A stretch of DNA of 64,000 nucleotides from Maribellus comscasis. GTDB taxonomy: Bacteria; Bacteroidota; Bacteroidia; Bacteroidales; Prolixibacteraceae. Shown piece by piece: positions 1-9,507 of the stretch. A program made the translations under genes and the position numbers. Numbering within the stretch: the first letter of the stretch is position 1; every line of letters begins with the position of its first letter. The notes under the pieces are model-generated. The model searched no databases. It worked only from the letters and a program-made list of their open reading frames with translations, and was not told the origin of the DNA. The stretch is taken from positions 5,096,001-5,160,000 of the forward strand of contig NZ_CP046401.1 in NCBI RefSeq assembly GCF_009762775.1, read 5' to 3'.

Positions 1-75
1 TAAAGAAATTTATTGTTAAACTCTTCTTGCGGATATTTCGTAACTTGAATATAAACATTAATTATTCCAAAAGAT

Positions 76-1083
76 ATGAAACATCCGTTACGACTTATTA
101 CAATTATTTTTCTTGTCGTTTTTGTTCTGAATGGATGTGAGAAAAAACAAAATGCTGAAGTAAAAGTAGGTTTTTTGATTCATGCATTGGACAAGGAAAG
201 ATGGGAAAACGACCGGGACTTTTTTGTTGAAAAAGTTCAGGAACTTGGAGGAACTGTAGAAGTTCGTATTGCCGAAAATGATGCCGGTAAACAACTGGAA
301 CAGGCAAAAGAACTGCTCACCAACGGTGTTGATGTACTGGTCATTGTGCCGGTTGACCAATTTGCTGCTGCTGACATTGTTAACGAAGCCCACACAAAAA
401 ATGTAAAGGTTATCTCTTACGACCGTTTGATAAAGAACTGTAAACTTGATTTTTATGTTTCAACTGACAATGTAGAGATCGGGGCGCTTCAGGCTGATTA
501 TTTAACCAAAATCAGGCCAACCGGGAATTATGCTTTAATCGGTGGCGCCCGAAGTGACAATAACAGCCAGTTTTTGTATCTCGGACAAATGAATGTATTG
601 CAGCCCCTGGTAGAGAAAGGAGACGTTAAAATTGTTTATAACGAATTCACAAATGCATGGGAAGAAGAAGAAGGTTATGAACAGACAAAAAAATTATTGT
701 CGCAGACTGATAAAGTGGATGCAATAATTGCCGGTAACGATGCAATCGCGCTGGGATCAATCAAAGCTTTGACGGAAGCCGGAAAAGAAGAACAGGTATT
801 GGTAGCCGGAATGGATGCAGATTTAAAAAATTTACAGGAGATTGTAGCCGGACATCAAACATGTACAATTTACAAACCTTACGAAAAGCTCGCGGCAACG
901 GCGGCAGAATTGGCAACAAAACTGGGCCGTTCCGAGGAATGTGAACGAACATTTCAGACCATTAGTAATGGTGCAATGCTGGTTCCAACTGTATTCCATG
1001 AAGCGATGATTGTAAACAAAGAGAACCTGAAACTTACAGTAATATCAGAAGGTTACCAAACCGAAGAAGCGGTTTACAGATAG
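76..1083 (+). CDS. XylF-like sugar-binding lipoprotein (periplasmic binding protein)
   Basis: Binds a sugar, probably a pentose such as xylose, at the periplasmic face of a membrane; this is inferred from the family. The N-terminus is a lipoprotein signal (hydrophobic residues 7-19, lipobox LNGC with Cys21). The rest is a type-1 periplasmic-binding fold: a VGFLIHAL start strand, GVDVLVIVPVD near residue 90, and VISYDRLI near 115, which is characteristic of XylF-type proteins. Length 335 aa is normal for the family. No ABC ATPase or permease is visible beside it, although the window begins only 75 bases upstream. It could act as a sensor instead of a transporter subunit. The next gene is convergent. 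Confidence 0.8.
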   Translation: MKHPLRLITIIFLVVFVLNGCEKKQNAEVKVGFLIHALDKERWENDRDFFVEKVQELGGTVEVRIAENDAGKQLEQAKELLTNGVDVLVIVPVDQFAAADIVNEAHTKNVKVISYDRLIKNCKLDFYVSTDNVEIGALQADYLTKIRPTGNYALIGGARSDNNSQFLYLGQMNVLQPLVEKGDVKIVYNEFTNAWEEEEGYEQTKKLLSQTDKVDAIIAGNDAIALGSIKALTEAGKEEQVLVAGMDADLKNLQEIVAGHQTCTIYKPYEKLAATAAELATKLGRSEECERTFQTISNGAMLVPTVFHEAMIVNKENLKLTVISEGYQTEEAVYR

Positions 1084-1130
1084 ACCGACACCAGGGAAAA
1101 GTCCCTAACAATACAAGTTTGTGTTTAAAG

Positions 1131-3182
1131 CTAGAACAGGGAAATAATTTGCGAATCAGTTTTTTGGTTTGTGATTATTTCTCCTTCAGCATTTAAAATG
1201 TTTGTTCGTTTTACCCCCGGTGATACTGATATTAACTCATCAATATCGTAGTAAGGTAAACAACCTGGAGCGACAGAAAAAGCCTGCTTCGGATTGTAAT
1301 ATTTTATTTGAATTAAATCCCGGTATGACTGTAGTGATTCGTTTAAAATTATTTTGTCAAACGGATTTTTTAAAACTGAATAGTGTAAAACCGCCTCAGA
1401 TACAGTTCCATTAGCAAATACATCGCAGGTTGTGCCAGGATTCTCAGATACCAGGTATTGAGCAATCAGGTCGATGGCTTCTGCCTGAACTCCAGTCACA
1501 CTGGTTCCAACGAGGTTGGCTACAAAAGTATAGTTAAAAGGAACGTTCTGAACAAAACCGTCACCTCTGAACTCCGGATCTTTTAATTCGCCTGTTCCGG
1601 GAAGATCAGCAGAAATAATAGTATATCCCAAACCGAGAAACTTTGGTAAAAGAGCTGAATTCGCTATTGCTTCTTTGCCGTCGGAATCCAACCAAATTAA
1701 TATTTTGTCTGCATCGGTATTTTTACTTTTAATTTTGAAAAGAGGTAAGGCAAAATCTTTGCTGTTGTTTTCAAGAAAATATTTCTGAATTTTATAGCTC
1801 TTAGCATCTACTTCCCCGGTAAATACCGCAGCCGTAAGTTTCCTGGAAAATTCAATTCCTGATATTTCTTTAACTTTTTGTTTTAATTCTGTCTGACTAA
1901 GTTCTTTTCCTGAAAAATATTCCTGATTAAGATCGTACACAGTTTTTCCTTTCAATGACGAGCCCAGCTGCCCTGTAGGAGTTACCCAAAGTTCTTCAAC
2001 TTCAAATGTGTTAACATTATTATCAGTATTATCCCCCGGATTTCTTAAGTGTTCCTGAAAGAAAGCATAGACAGTTTCGCGATTTTTTTTGGTCGATTCA
2101 TGACCACCAAAGTCTTCTGTAAAACGGATATTGCTGGCTTTTCCAAGAGCTGTGTATGATTTTTGAGTTTCTGCAAAAGTTTCCCGGGCTCCCTGCTGAC
2201 TAAAAAAATCGTGGGTGGTTGTTACAATCAACGTCGGTTTTGGAGCTCGCATATGAATCAAATCCGGATGATCTAAACCGTTTTTTAGAAATTGATACGG
2301 ATTTTGTTCTGCATCCTGCGGGCCAATCGACTGAAGTAATCGAGTGAAATTGGTAATATAACATTCCGGCGCCGCCGCATAGATTCTTTTATCAAAAGCC
2401 GCGATAAGTGCCGTTTGTGTTCCGCCTCCGGAACGACCTGTTATCCCTATTCTGTTGGCATCCACTTCTGCCCGGGTTTCAAGATAATCGATTGCCCTGA
2501 CACCGTCCCATATAAAGTAATCCGAGAGTGAGGTGCCGGTAAGTAGTGTTTGTGCTCCTGCATAAGAATGCTCTGTGGTTGAACCTCCAATTTTTGATTT
2601 TCCGGTTTCCTGGTTTAAATATTGTAACCGTTCACCCTGGCCAATCGGATCAATAGCAAAAACAATAAATCCTTTTTGGACCAGATTTAGAATTACACGC
2701 TGATAGGTTTCACTTCGGAATCCCAATTCGGTATGCCCGGAAACATAAATAACTGCCGGCGCAGGATTTTGGCGGTTTTTGGGCAGAAACATACACCCGG
2801 TAACATAAAATTCAGGATGCGATTCGAAAATGATTTTTTCAACTGTAAAATTGTCTTTCTCAATTGTGCCGGTAATTTTTGCATTTAAAGGTGTTTTCTG
2901 AAATTTTTTCAAAGAAGAACCAAATACCTCTTGTGTTTTTTTCTGGTAGTTTAACCAGTCCTCTCTTGTTTGCAACTGCTGAATTCTTTCTTGTCTTTTT
3001 TCCAGCATGCCCAACGCTTTATCAGTAATGATTTTATACAATGCTTCATCATTGTTTTTGTATAAGATCCATTTATTCTCCTGTCCTTCTCCGTTGTTAA
3101 AAACAGACAATGACACTTCCTGAGAAGAGCCTGAAAAATTAAAAAAAAGAGTTGAAAGAAATAGAAAAATTAGCCGGTTCAT
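1131..3182 (-). CDS. Secreted alpha/beta hydrolase, acetyl-xylan-esterase-like, with degenerate second hydrolase domain
   Basis: Predicted secreted ester hydrolase, possibly removing acetyl groups from plant or algal polysaccharide. A signal peptide covers about residues 1-20. The first alpha/beta-hydrolase domain (about 110-380) carries the nucleophile motif GRSGGG with Ser251, a probable acid in TTTHD (Asp325) and His361 in GGHES. A second half (about 470-650) looks like another hydrolase fold with no clear GxSxG triad, so it is probably non-catalytic. The layout resembles the two-domain acetylxylan-esterase-like proteins common in Bacteroidota and Planctomycetota. It lies convergent to the sugar-binding protein, which makes a glycan role plausible, but the substrate is not shown. 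Confidence 0.75.
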   Translation of the reverse strand: MNRLIFLFLSTLFFNFSGSSQEVSLSVFNNGEGQENKWILYKNNDEALYKIITDKALGMLEKRQERIQQLQTREDWLNYQKKTQEVFGSSLKKFQKTPLNAKITGTIEKDNFTVEKIIFESHPEFYVTGCMFLPKNRQNPAPAVIYVSGHTELGFRSETYQRVILNLVQKGFIVFAIDPIGQGERLQYLNQETGKSKIGGSTTEHSYAGAQTLLTGTSLSDYFIWDGVRAIDYLETRAEVDANRIGITGRSGGGTQTALIAAFDKRIYAAAPECYITNFTRLLQSIGPQDAEQNPYQFLKNGLDHPDLIHMRAPKPTLIVTTTHDFFSQQGARETFAETQKSYTALGKASNIRFTEDFGGHESTKKNRETVYAFFQEHLRNPGDNTDNNVNTFEVEELWVTPTGQLGSSLKGKTVYDLNQEYFSGKELSQTELKQKVKEISGIEFSRKLTAAVFTGEVDAKSYKIQKYFLENNSKDFALPLFKIKSKNTDADKILIWLDSDGKEAIANSALLPKFLGLGYTIISADLPGTGELKDPEFRGDGFVQNVPFNYTFVANLVGTSVTGVQAEAIDLIAQYLVSENPGTTCDVFANGTVSEAVLHYSVLKNPFDKIILNESLQSYRDLIQIKYYNPKQAFSVAPGCLPYYDIDELISVSPGVKRTNILNAEGEIITNQKTDSQIISLF

Positions 3183-3272
3183 ATTTTAAAAATTATTTTG
3201 TCAGCTAAGTTAACCAAATTCACTTGTGAAAAATTACAAAAATGTTACGATTTCAATCCTTAACCTGTTTTC

Positions 3273-3302
3273 TTGCCCGGGAAAATATATTTTCTACTTT
3301 TG
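3273..3302 (+). promoter_or_regulatory. Bacteroidota-type promoter (-33 TTG, -7 TACTTTTG)
   Basis: TTG at 3273-3275 is followed after 19 bases by TACTTTTG at 3295-3302, matching the Bacteroidota consensus TTG-N19-TAnnTTTG. Transcription would begin near 3309 and reach the TTG start codon at 3335. Based on sequence match only. Confidence 0.55.
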
Positions 3303-3334
3303 CAGAAATTTTAATTTAGACTAAATTTTAATAA

Positions 3335-3979
3335 TTGAAAAAGTTTAAGGTTGAGAGCATCAGGAATTTAACCGATTCTGTATATGTTGTAAGGATAGAA
3401 CGAAACGGTTTCATTTTTCAAACCGGACAGTTTGTTATGTTGAGCCCGGAAAAGCTTGCACAACAGCGAGAGTATTCAGTGTACAGCGGTGAGCATGATC
3501 CATACATTGAAGTTTTGATTCGCGAAGTGGAGGGTGGCAATACTTCAAAACGACTAAAATTGCTGCACCCTGGCGACAAGATAAAATTAGATGGTCCTTT
3601 CGGGTTTTTTAAATTTCACCCTGACATGTTTGCGGGAGATCTGTTTCTATTTGTGGCTACAGGAACCGGAATCAGCCCTTTCCATAGTTTTATTCGAACA
3701 TTTCCTAACCTCGACTATCAATTGGTGCATGGGGTGCGTTATGGCACTGAGGCATATGAACACGACGATTTTACTAAAAGCAGAATTACATTATGTACCT
3801 CCGGTGATTCATCGGGTGATTTTGAGGGGCGTGTAACAGATTATATGGCTTTACAAAAACTAAATCCGGATACCAATTGTTTTTTATGCGGAAACAGTGA
3901 AATGATTACTGAAATGTTTGATATTCTGACGACGAAAGGAGTGCCCGTATCAAATATTTATTCAGAGGTTTATTTTTAG
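3335..3979 (+). CDS. Ferredoxin-NADP reductase-like FAD/NAD(P)-binding oxidoreductase
   Basis: Cytoplasmic flavoprotein moving electrons between NAD(P)H and a small iron-sulfur or flavin carrier. The N-terminal FAD domain shows REYSVYSG near residue 47 (isoalloxazine/ribityl binding) and GGNTSKRL near 69 (pyrophosphate). GPFGFF near 88 precedes the nucleotide domain, which contains VATGTGISPFHSF near 107 and CGNSEM near 186. At 214 aa it is compact, like short Fpr proteins. The start is a TTG codon; no ATG lies upstream in frame, and the first residues (MKKFKVESI) fit family N-termini. A good promoter ends about 33 bases upstream. It appears to be a single-gene unit. Confidence 0.82.
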   Translation: MKKFKVESIRNLTDSVYVVRIERNGFIFQTGQFVMLSPEKLAQQREYSVYSGEHDPYIEVLIREVEGGNTSKRLKLLHPGDKIKLDGPFGFFKFHPDMFAGDLFLFVATGTGISPFHSFIRTFPNLDYQLVHGVRYGTEAYEHDDFTKSRITLCTSGDSSGDFEGRVTDYMALQKLNPDTNCFLCGNSEMITEMFDILTTKGVPVSNIYSEVYF

Positions 3980-4191
3980 AAGGTTTTTGGTTTTCCGCTA
4001 AGGAAAAAATTAGAAAAATGACAATTAAAAATAAATAAAGGAAAGTGCTGAGAAGAAGTCGTCTGTCTTCCAAATTCAGCTTTCCGCCTTTAAAAAAATG
4101 AAACGGGCAACCAAAAAATTAACCGTGGACTTGAATGCATGTTTATACGAGTTACACGGGGTGGAAATGCCTGAATTTGTTCTGTCTTAAG

Positions 4192-4199
4192 TAGATTTG
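4192..4199 (+). promoter_or_regulatory. Candidate -7 element TAGATTTG before the methylthiotransferase gene
   Basis: TAGATTTG fits TAnnTTTG exactly and would start a transcript near 4206, 30 bases before the GTG start. No TTG sits at the preferred 19-21 base distance, so support is weak. Confidence 0.3.
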
Positions 4200-4235
4200 T
4201 AGAGTAAAAATGTTTTAATATAAAAAAGAAAATAA

Positions 4236-5582
4236 GTGAAATATCACGTTATTACATTGGGGTGCCAGATGAATTTGTCGGACAGTGAAAGGGTAATTTC
4301 GGTTTTGGATAAAGCCGGATATGAGTGGACTGATAATGAAGAAGAGGCAGGGGTGATTGGGATTTTGGCATGTTCGGTGCGGCAAAAAGCTATCGACAAG
4401 GTGTACTCCCGTATTCATAAATGGAACAAATGGAAAAATCATAAAAACCTGATTACCTTTATTTCAGGATGTATTCTTCCCAACGACCATGAGAAATTTC
4501 TAAAACTTTTTGACATTACTTTTCAAATGAAAGATTTGCCAAAACTGCCTGAAATGATCAGTCGTTATGGTGTAACTACGCCGGCACAATTAAAAGCAGG
4601 TATTGATCCGCACAATGAAAATATTGAACGTTTTTGGAATGTAAAACCTTCCTATCAGTCGAATTACGAAGCTTTTATTCCTATTCAGAACGGATGCGAC
4701 AAATTTTGTTCGTTTTGTGCGGTGCCATACACCCGTGGCCGGGAAGTTTCGCGGCCGTCGAAAGATATTCTGGCAGAGCTCGCATTACTGGTGGCACAAG
4801 GTTTTAAGTCAATTACCCTGCTGGGGCAAAATGTAAATTCTTATGGTCTTGATAAAAAAGGAGAGGAGATTACTTTTCCTGAGTTGCTTCGTCAGATTGG
4901 TGAAATGGGCAAACGGTTGAAAAAAGAATTCTGGGTCTATTTTACATCGCCTCACCCGCGCGATATGACGGATGAAGTAATTGAGGTGATTGCGCAGTAT
5001 CCGGTCTTGGCCAAACAGATTCACCTTCCCATGCAAAGTGGAGATGACAAAGTATTGATTCGGATGAACCGCAAACATAATATGGGAAAGTATCGGGATA
5101 TTGTACATTCGATCAGGCGGCTTATTCCGAAGGCAACCCTGTTTACTGATATCATTGTGGGATTCACAGGCGAAACCGAAGAGCAGTTTGAAAATACGCG
5201 TCGTGCTATGGAAGAGTTTAAATTTAATATGTCGTACACAGCTATGTATTCTCCGCGTCCGGGAGCTACCAGTCACCGTTGGGATGACGATGTGCTGCAG
5301 GACGAGAAAAAGCGGCGACTGCATGTTCTCACCGAAGAGTTGCGCAAGCACAATGTGTCGTATAATAAAAGTTTAGTTGGTAAAACTCTGCGTGTTCTCG
5401 TTCGCGGCGCAGATCGAAAAGAAGGATATCTTTCTTCGCTTACCGAAGGAAAACTGATAGTGCGCTTTGCATCCGATAGAGAAGATTTGATTGGGCAGTT
5501 TGCTGATATTAAAATCGTTTCTGCTTCCGATTTTTCATTGGAAGGAGAACTGATTAATATAGAAGAGACAGTAAGTTTGTAG
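4236..5582 (+). CDS. miaB: MiaB-type tRNA methylthiotransferase (radical SAM)
   Basis: Adds a methylthio group to a modified adenosine in tRNA using S-adenosylmethionine and two [4Fe-4S] clusters. The N-terminal UPF0004 domain supplies Cys10, Cys46 and Cys79 for the auxiliary cluster. The radical-SAM motif CxxxCxxC is at Cys154, Cys158 and Cys161 (NGCDKFCSFCAVPYTRGRE), and a C-terminal TRAM domain follows after about residue 380. Length 448 aa is typical. The start is GTG. I prefer MiaB over MtaB or RimO from the LGCQMN and SDSERV motifs, but a paralogue with another tRNA target is possible. Its convergent neighbour is the membrane protein at 5809. Confidence 0.8.
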   Translation: MKYHVITLGCQMNLSDSERVISVLDKAGYEWTDNEEEAGVIGILACSVRQKAIDKVYSRIHKWNKWKNHKNLITFISGCILPNDHEKFLKLFDITFQMKDLPKLPEMISRYGVTTPAQLKAGIDPHNENIERFWNVKPSYQSNYEAFIPIQNGCDKFCSFCAVPYTRGREVSRPSKDILAELALLVAQGFKSITLLGQNVNSYGLDKKGEEITFPELLRQIGEMGKRLKKEFWVYFTSPHPRDMTDEVIEVIAQYPVLAKQIHLPMQSGDDKVLIRMNRKHNMGKYRDIVHSIRRLIPKATLFTDIIVGFTGETEEQFENTRRAMEEFKFNMSYTAMYSPRPGATSHRWDDDVLQDEKKRRLHVLTEELRKHNVSYNKSLVGKTLRVLVRGADRKEGYLSSLTEGKLIVRFASDREDLIGQFADIKIVSASDFSLEGELINIEETVSL

Positions 5583-5808
5583 TTTGTCTCATCCTGTTTT
5601 GGTAATAAATTTTCCACTAGACAACTGACGATAGTTACGCTGTTTTTAATATTTAGCAATAAAGGTTTCAAAAGCGGAATATCAGACTCGTAATCAATAT
5701 GAAAGAAATTTATATTCCTTTTTTGTTTATCTACTTCCTTCAAAATACAAAGAATCTCTCATAAATTGAGGCAGGACAACTGAACGTTGCCTCGGGATTA
5801 TTTAAGAA

Positions 5809-6477
5809 TTAAAAAAGAAAACTTTTCTCGTTTAATCTTTCTTTTTGTTTTGCTTTTTGTAGCATCATTATATAAATAACGTCAATAACTGCAATAAGTA
5901 TCCCTGTCCAAAGCATTAGTTTATTTGGGCCTCCCATAGTAATGCTTCCAACTATACCGAACAGAACAGTAGGAGCAAGGGTGCCAACAAATTTGCTAAT
6001 CGCTATTGTTGTAGACTGACCTTCTGCACTGTTTCGTTGAACAAGCATACGAATGAACAGTACCGACATTAACAAATTTTGAAGAAAAGCGGAATAACCA
6101 CCGCCTAAAATTCTTCCAAATTCAACGATGAAAATAAATTCTACAACAAACGAAACCAGCAATACTAAAATTCCCCAAATATAAAACCATTTGTTTTTTA
6201 TGTTTTTAGGAAAATATTTTTTGCCAAACTTGAAAAAGGTGATAAGTATAATAATGTCAAATAAGGCCCATATGCCATTTATAACTACCTGAAGACTGGG
6301 GCCAAGTATATGGAATCCGATTATCCCGTGTTGAATTTCCCAGCTTATGTTTAGCGCCAAAGCCCACAGTGGAATGGCATATGTTTTATGTTTAAATCCT
6401 ATTCTGATACAGTCGATGTAGACTACGGTCCAGGCAATCCCGCTGATCAGCATAAGAAAAATTTTTATATTGTCCAT
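5809..6477 (-). CDS. Seven-helix membrane protein resembling Pyr4/PaxB-type terpene cyclases
   Basis: Integral membrane protein of about seven hydrophobic helices with no signal peptide. The order and spacing of helices, with NISWE (Glu47) ending the second helix and an Asp199 in the last helix (AVIDVIY), recall the Pyr4/PaxB family of small membrane terpene cyclases, where one Glu and one Asp at equivalent places are catalytic. That assignment is inference from pattern memory. No prenyltransferase or isoprenoid synthase gene is adjacent, so the substrate is unknown. A general DUF membrane protein is the alternative. It is monocistronic, with miaB convergent and the next gene upstream on the same strand. 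Confidence 0.45.
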   Translation of the reverse strand: MDNIKIFLMLISGIAWTVVYIDCIRIGFKHKTYAIPLWALALNISWEIQHGIIGFHILGPSLQVVINGIWALFDIIILITFFKFGKKYFPKNIKNKWFYIWGILVLLVSFVVEFIFIVEFGRILGGGYSAFLQNLLMSVLFIRMLVQRNSAEGQSTTIAISKFVGTLAPTVLFGIVGSITMGGPNKLMLWTGILIAVIDVIYIMMLQKAKQKERLNEKSFLF

Positions 6478-6598
6478 TATATTAGGAACTTATGTGTATA
6501 TTGTTGTAGTTGCATTACTACAAAAATAACCAACAGGTGAATAGATATGTTTTTTATTCCTATCGATTTTAGCCTTTAATTATGCTGTTAAGAAGGGA

Positions 6599-9088
6599 TC
6601 ATTTAAGCTCACTGAGGATCAAAAATTTATCTGTGAGGACTTCCTCTCGGGTTTGAATTTTGATAAAATATATTCCTGTTTCCCACCTTTGTGTAGAAAT
6701 TGCCGCAGTAAACAGGCGGCCATCAATATTTTTTGAGTTATGATAAACCATAATTCCGTTGGAATTAAAAACTTTAATATTAATTGCTCCACTTCCTTGT
6801 GTTTTCAAATCAATCGTAATCTTATCGCTTGCCGGATTGGGATATACTTTCAGTTTTGTCGGGACTTCCTTTTTGTTTATTGTACTATTTGGCGTAACTG
6901 TTTTTTCCAGGTTTTCGTAAAGAAGCACCTTTTTATGCCCCCAACCAATTGACAAAATATCAAGGTCGCCGTCGTTATCAATATCTGTGGTTATGGCGCC
7001 GTCGTGGTGTTCATCTCCTTTATACACAAGATGGCGTGCCCACACCTTGCCGTTACCCGTCAGGTTTTCATAAATATACATGCCTGCGCTGTCAGGTTCT
7101 GCGAGATTATGCTCCCCCGCAACAATATCAATATCTCCGTCTTCATCCATATCAGTGGCATCTAAACTCATAGGTCCAACAATAAAATCAATAACATTTT
7201 CCTTCCACTCCGCTGAAATTGAATCAGGACGTTCATACCATGCTAATTTTCCCAATGTACTTATTGCCTGAAATCCAATAACTGCATCCGGGAGACTGTC
7301 GTTATTTACATCAGCGAGTTTATTCCTATCCGGTTCTTCATCGAGGAAATGTATTGTGTCCAACTGCCAGCTATTCAAATTATTTTTTAACCAAGTTGTT
7401 CCCAGCAACAAATCCGGTTCTCCGTCCAAATCGATATCACCGGCAGATAGACATTCATCCTGTGAAAAACTTGATATTTTTTTCCAGGTCCATATTTCTT
7501 CTGATGGATTGGAAGGGACAGTAAGAGTTTGCACTCCTTGTCCGCTGCCGTGCCATGACAAAGCAACAAGATATGGCGACTCTTCTCCCTTTTTTATTAT
7601 CGCTGCCCCTTGTAAGAAATCACCCTGGGCCGGCTCAATATTATCAAAAACTGTAAAGTTACCTGCTCCATCATTTCTCGCCCATACAAAATTTGCATTT
7701 GCTAAAGATTCTCCTCCTTCCGTTCCTAAAATGTCGATATCCCCGTCACTGTCAAAATCGTAGGTAAGAGCCATGTTGTTCAAAGGTGAGCCTATGTCGT
7801 GTCGAACCCATTCTCCCTCAGAAACCCCGGGATTTGTGTACCACCATGCACCGGTAATTATTTCGGGCAAACTGTCGCCATTTAAATCTTCGCTTGCAAT
7901 AAACAGCGATTTCCAGTCTTTATTGTCATCAATTACATGTCTTTGCCATTTATCAAGTGAATTTGAACTTGTTGAAAAGGTATCCATTGTATAATTCTGC
8001 CACAACTCAACTTTGGTATTGTCGTTCCAGTTGGCTCCGTATAAATCAAAATCACCGTCCAAGCCTATATCAACAATTTTCATACTGTGAGAGCCTGTGG
8101 TAGCCAGAAGTTGTTTCTGCCAGGTTTCGCCATTATCCTGGTTTAACAAAAGAAATATTTCATCAGGGTCAATACTTTGATGCATCTCAGCCACTGCAAT
8201 ATCAATCTTGCTATCGTTGTTAAAATCGGCAGCACCTACAAAATGGCACACAGTCTCAATTTCATCAATAATAATATGTTCGGTCCACTCTTCGTAAACA
8301 TCCTTCGGCTGCTCGTACCAGGCAATTTTATACATTCCTCCGCCTCCCGGCTCTGCAGGAGCCAAAACCACATCGTTGAGACTATCTCCGTTGATATCTC
8401 CCGTACTTATGTATGTGTGCGGGTATTCCCATGACGGCGCATAACTGTGATTAATCCAGTTATCCATATCTCCGGTATTTTCATACCAAATTCCTCCAAT
8501 AAGAAGGTCGGGGCGGCCATCAATATTTATATCTATAACTTGTAATCCTTCGCCCTCCGGGCATGGAAGAGAAGAATAATTCCAGGTATCAGGTGTTTCA
8601 CCCTGTATAAAGATATGAATAGTATCTCCCGTATAAGTTGAATTCTTTTGGTTTCGGGCTACTATATCAGGTTTAGAGTCGTTATTCAAGTCCTCTATTT
8701 CAATGTCATGTACAACTATCTGTTGACGGACAATATGCTTTTTCCAATCAGGCCCCTGATACCAGTTCAAGGATTGATGACCTATTGCCAGAACATCTGG
8801 TATCTCATCTCCATTAATATCTGACACTTCGATGTCGGTTTTAATCTCATCCCCTGATATAATTTCTTTTTCCCAATTAGGATATCGATACCACACAAGG
8901 TTTCCCATTCGTCCTCCTGTCAGGAGGTCCGGGAAGCCATCTTTGTTGAGGTCTCCGACCGCCTTACCCCAGGGATTAGTGGGGCCATTTTCATCAATTA
9001 TTACATGTTCAAATGGTACTTGTCCGATAACTATACTGTTAATAATAACAAGAAAAACAGAAAGAATATTTTTTATTTTGAGGATCAT
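6599..9088 (-). CDS. Secreted FG-GAP/VCBS repeat protein with T9SS type A sorting domain
   Basis: Large extracellular beta-propeller-like protein. A signal peptide covers about residues 1-22. Repeated units with calcium-loop-like DxNxDGxxD cores (for example DLNKDGFPD, DINGDEIPD, DIDLDGEPD, DMDEDGDID, DIDNDGDLD) run from about 45 to 720, consistent with FG-GAP/VCBS repeats. The last about 80 residues start with KVYPNPASDKITI and form a type A T9SS C-terminal signal, so the protein should cross the outer membrane through T9SS. No enzymatic domain is visible. A shorter relative lies at 19596-20726 and lacks the sorting domain. Function is probably adhesion or ligand binding. Confidence 0.85.
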   Translation of the reverse strand: MILKIKNILSVFLVIINSIVIGQVPFEHVIIDENGPTNPWGKAVGDLNKDGFPDLLTGGRMGNLVWYRYPNWEKEIISGDEIKTDIEVSDINGDEIPDVLAIGHQSLNWYQGPDWKKHIVRQQIVVHDIEIEDLNNDSKPDIVARNQKNSTYTGDTIHIFIQGETPDTWNYSSLPCPEGEGLQVIDINIDGRPDLLIGGIWYENTGDMDNWINHSYAPSWEYPHTYISTGDINGDSLNDVVLAPAEPGGGGMYKIAWYEQPKDVYEEWTEHIIIDEIETVCHFVGAADFNNDSKIDIAVAEMHQSIDPDEIFLLLNQDNGETWQKQLLATTGSHSMKIVDIGLDGDFDLYGANWNDNTKVELWQNYTMDTFSTSSNSLDKWQRHVIDDNKDWKSLFIASEDLNGDSLPEIITGAWWYTNPGVSEGEWVRHDIGSPLNNMALTYDFDSDGDIDILGTEGGESLANANFVWARNDGAGNFTVFDNIEPAQGDFLQGAAIIKKGEESPYLVALSWHGSGQGVQTLTVPSNPSEEIWTWKKISSFSQDECLSAGDIDLDGEPDLLLGTTWLKNNLNSWQLDTIHFLDEEPDRNKLADVNNDSLPDAVIGFQAISTLGKLAWYERPDSISAEWKENVIDFIVGPMSLDATDMDEDGDIDIVAGEHNLAEPDSAGMYIYENLTGNGKVWARHLVYKGDEHHDGAITTDIDNDGDLDILSIGWGHKKVLLYENLEKTVTPNSTINKKEVPTKLKVYPNPASDKITIDLKTQGSGAINIKVFNSNGIMVYHNSKNIDGRLFTAAISTQRWETGIYFIKIQTREEVLTDKFLILSELK

Positions 9089-9433
9089 ATTTTCAAATTT
9101 TAAGTTAACAGAATAAGTATTAAGTGAAGATATAAATAGTTCGCAGATTAATTTAGTTAATTTTATTTAGGTTTTGTTCAAGTATCATCCGAATTATTCA
9201 AAATAGTAAACGGATATAAAGGCGGGTTTGTTTACCGTATTTAAAAGATTTTAATCTGATTGATTGACTGTATACAACATAACTTTTTTGGTTCATAGCT
9301 ACAGAAAAGAATTGCCCGTTTTTATCGGTAAAAGGAATTGTCTGATTATTTCTCCGTTTTCGGCATCAGATAAATAAGGATGCATATTAAGGAATTATTT
9401 TGTGAACCGGAAATAAAACTTAGAGAACATAAG

Positions 9434-9441
9434 TATATTTG
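9434..9441 (+). promoter_or_regulatory. Candidate -7 element TATATTTG in the 419-base gap 9089-9507
   Basis: TATATTTG matches TAnnTTTG and would start a transcript about 60 bases before the acyltransferase ATG. No well-spaced TTG is present upstream. The rest of the gap is AT-rich, with no supported gene. Confidence 0.35.
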
Positions 9442-9507
9442 TTTTTTAATATTCTGTTTGATTGTAAGTTTTTGGTAATGAGAGTATAAATATTATTTTG
9501 ACTTAAA

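Noticed and set aside
1..75. Possible end of an upstream gene
   Set aside because: The window starts with TAA, but with no preceding sequence this cannot be distinguished from chance.
4098..4190. Small 30-codon reading frame before miaB
   Set aside because: It has a start and stop but no recognisable family, and its end overlaps the probable -7 promoter element of miaB.
5766..5793. Hairpin GAGGCA/TGCCTC between miaB and the membrane protein
   Set aside because: The 6-bp stem has a 14-base loop and no T-run directly after it, so it is not a convincing terminator.
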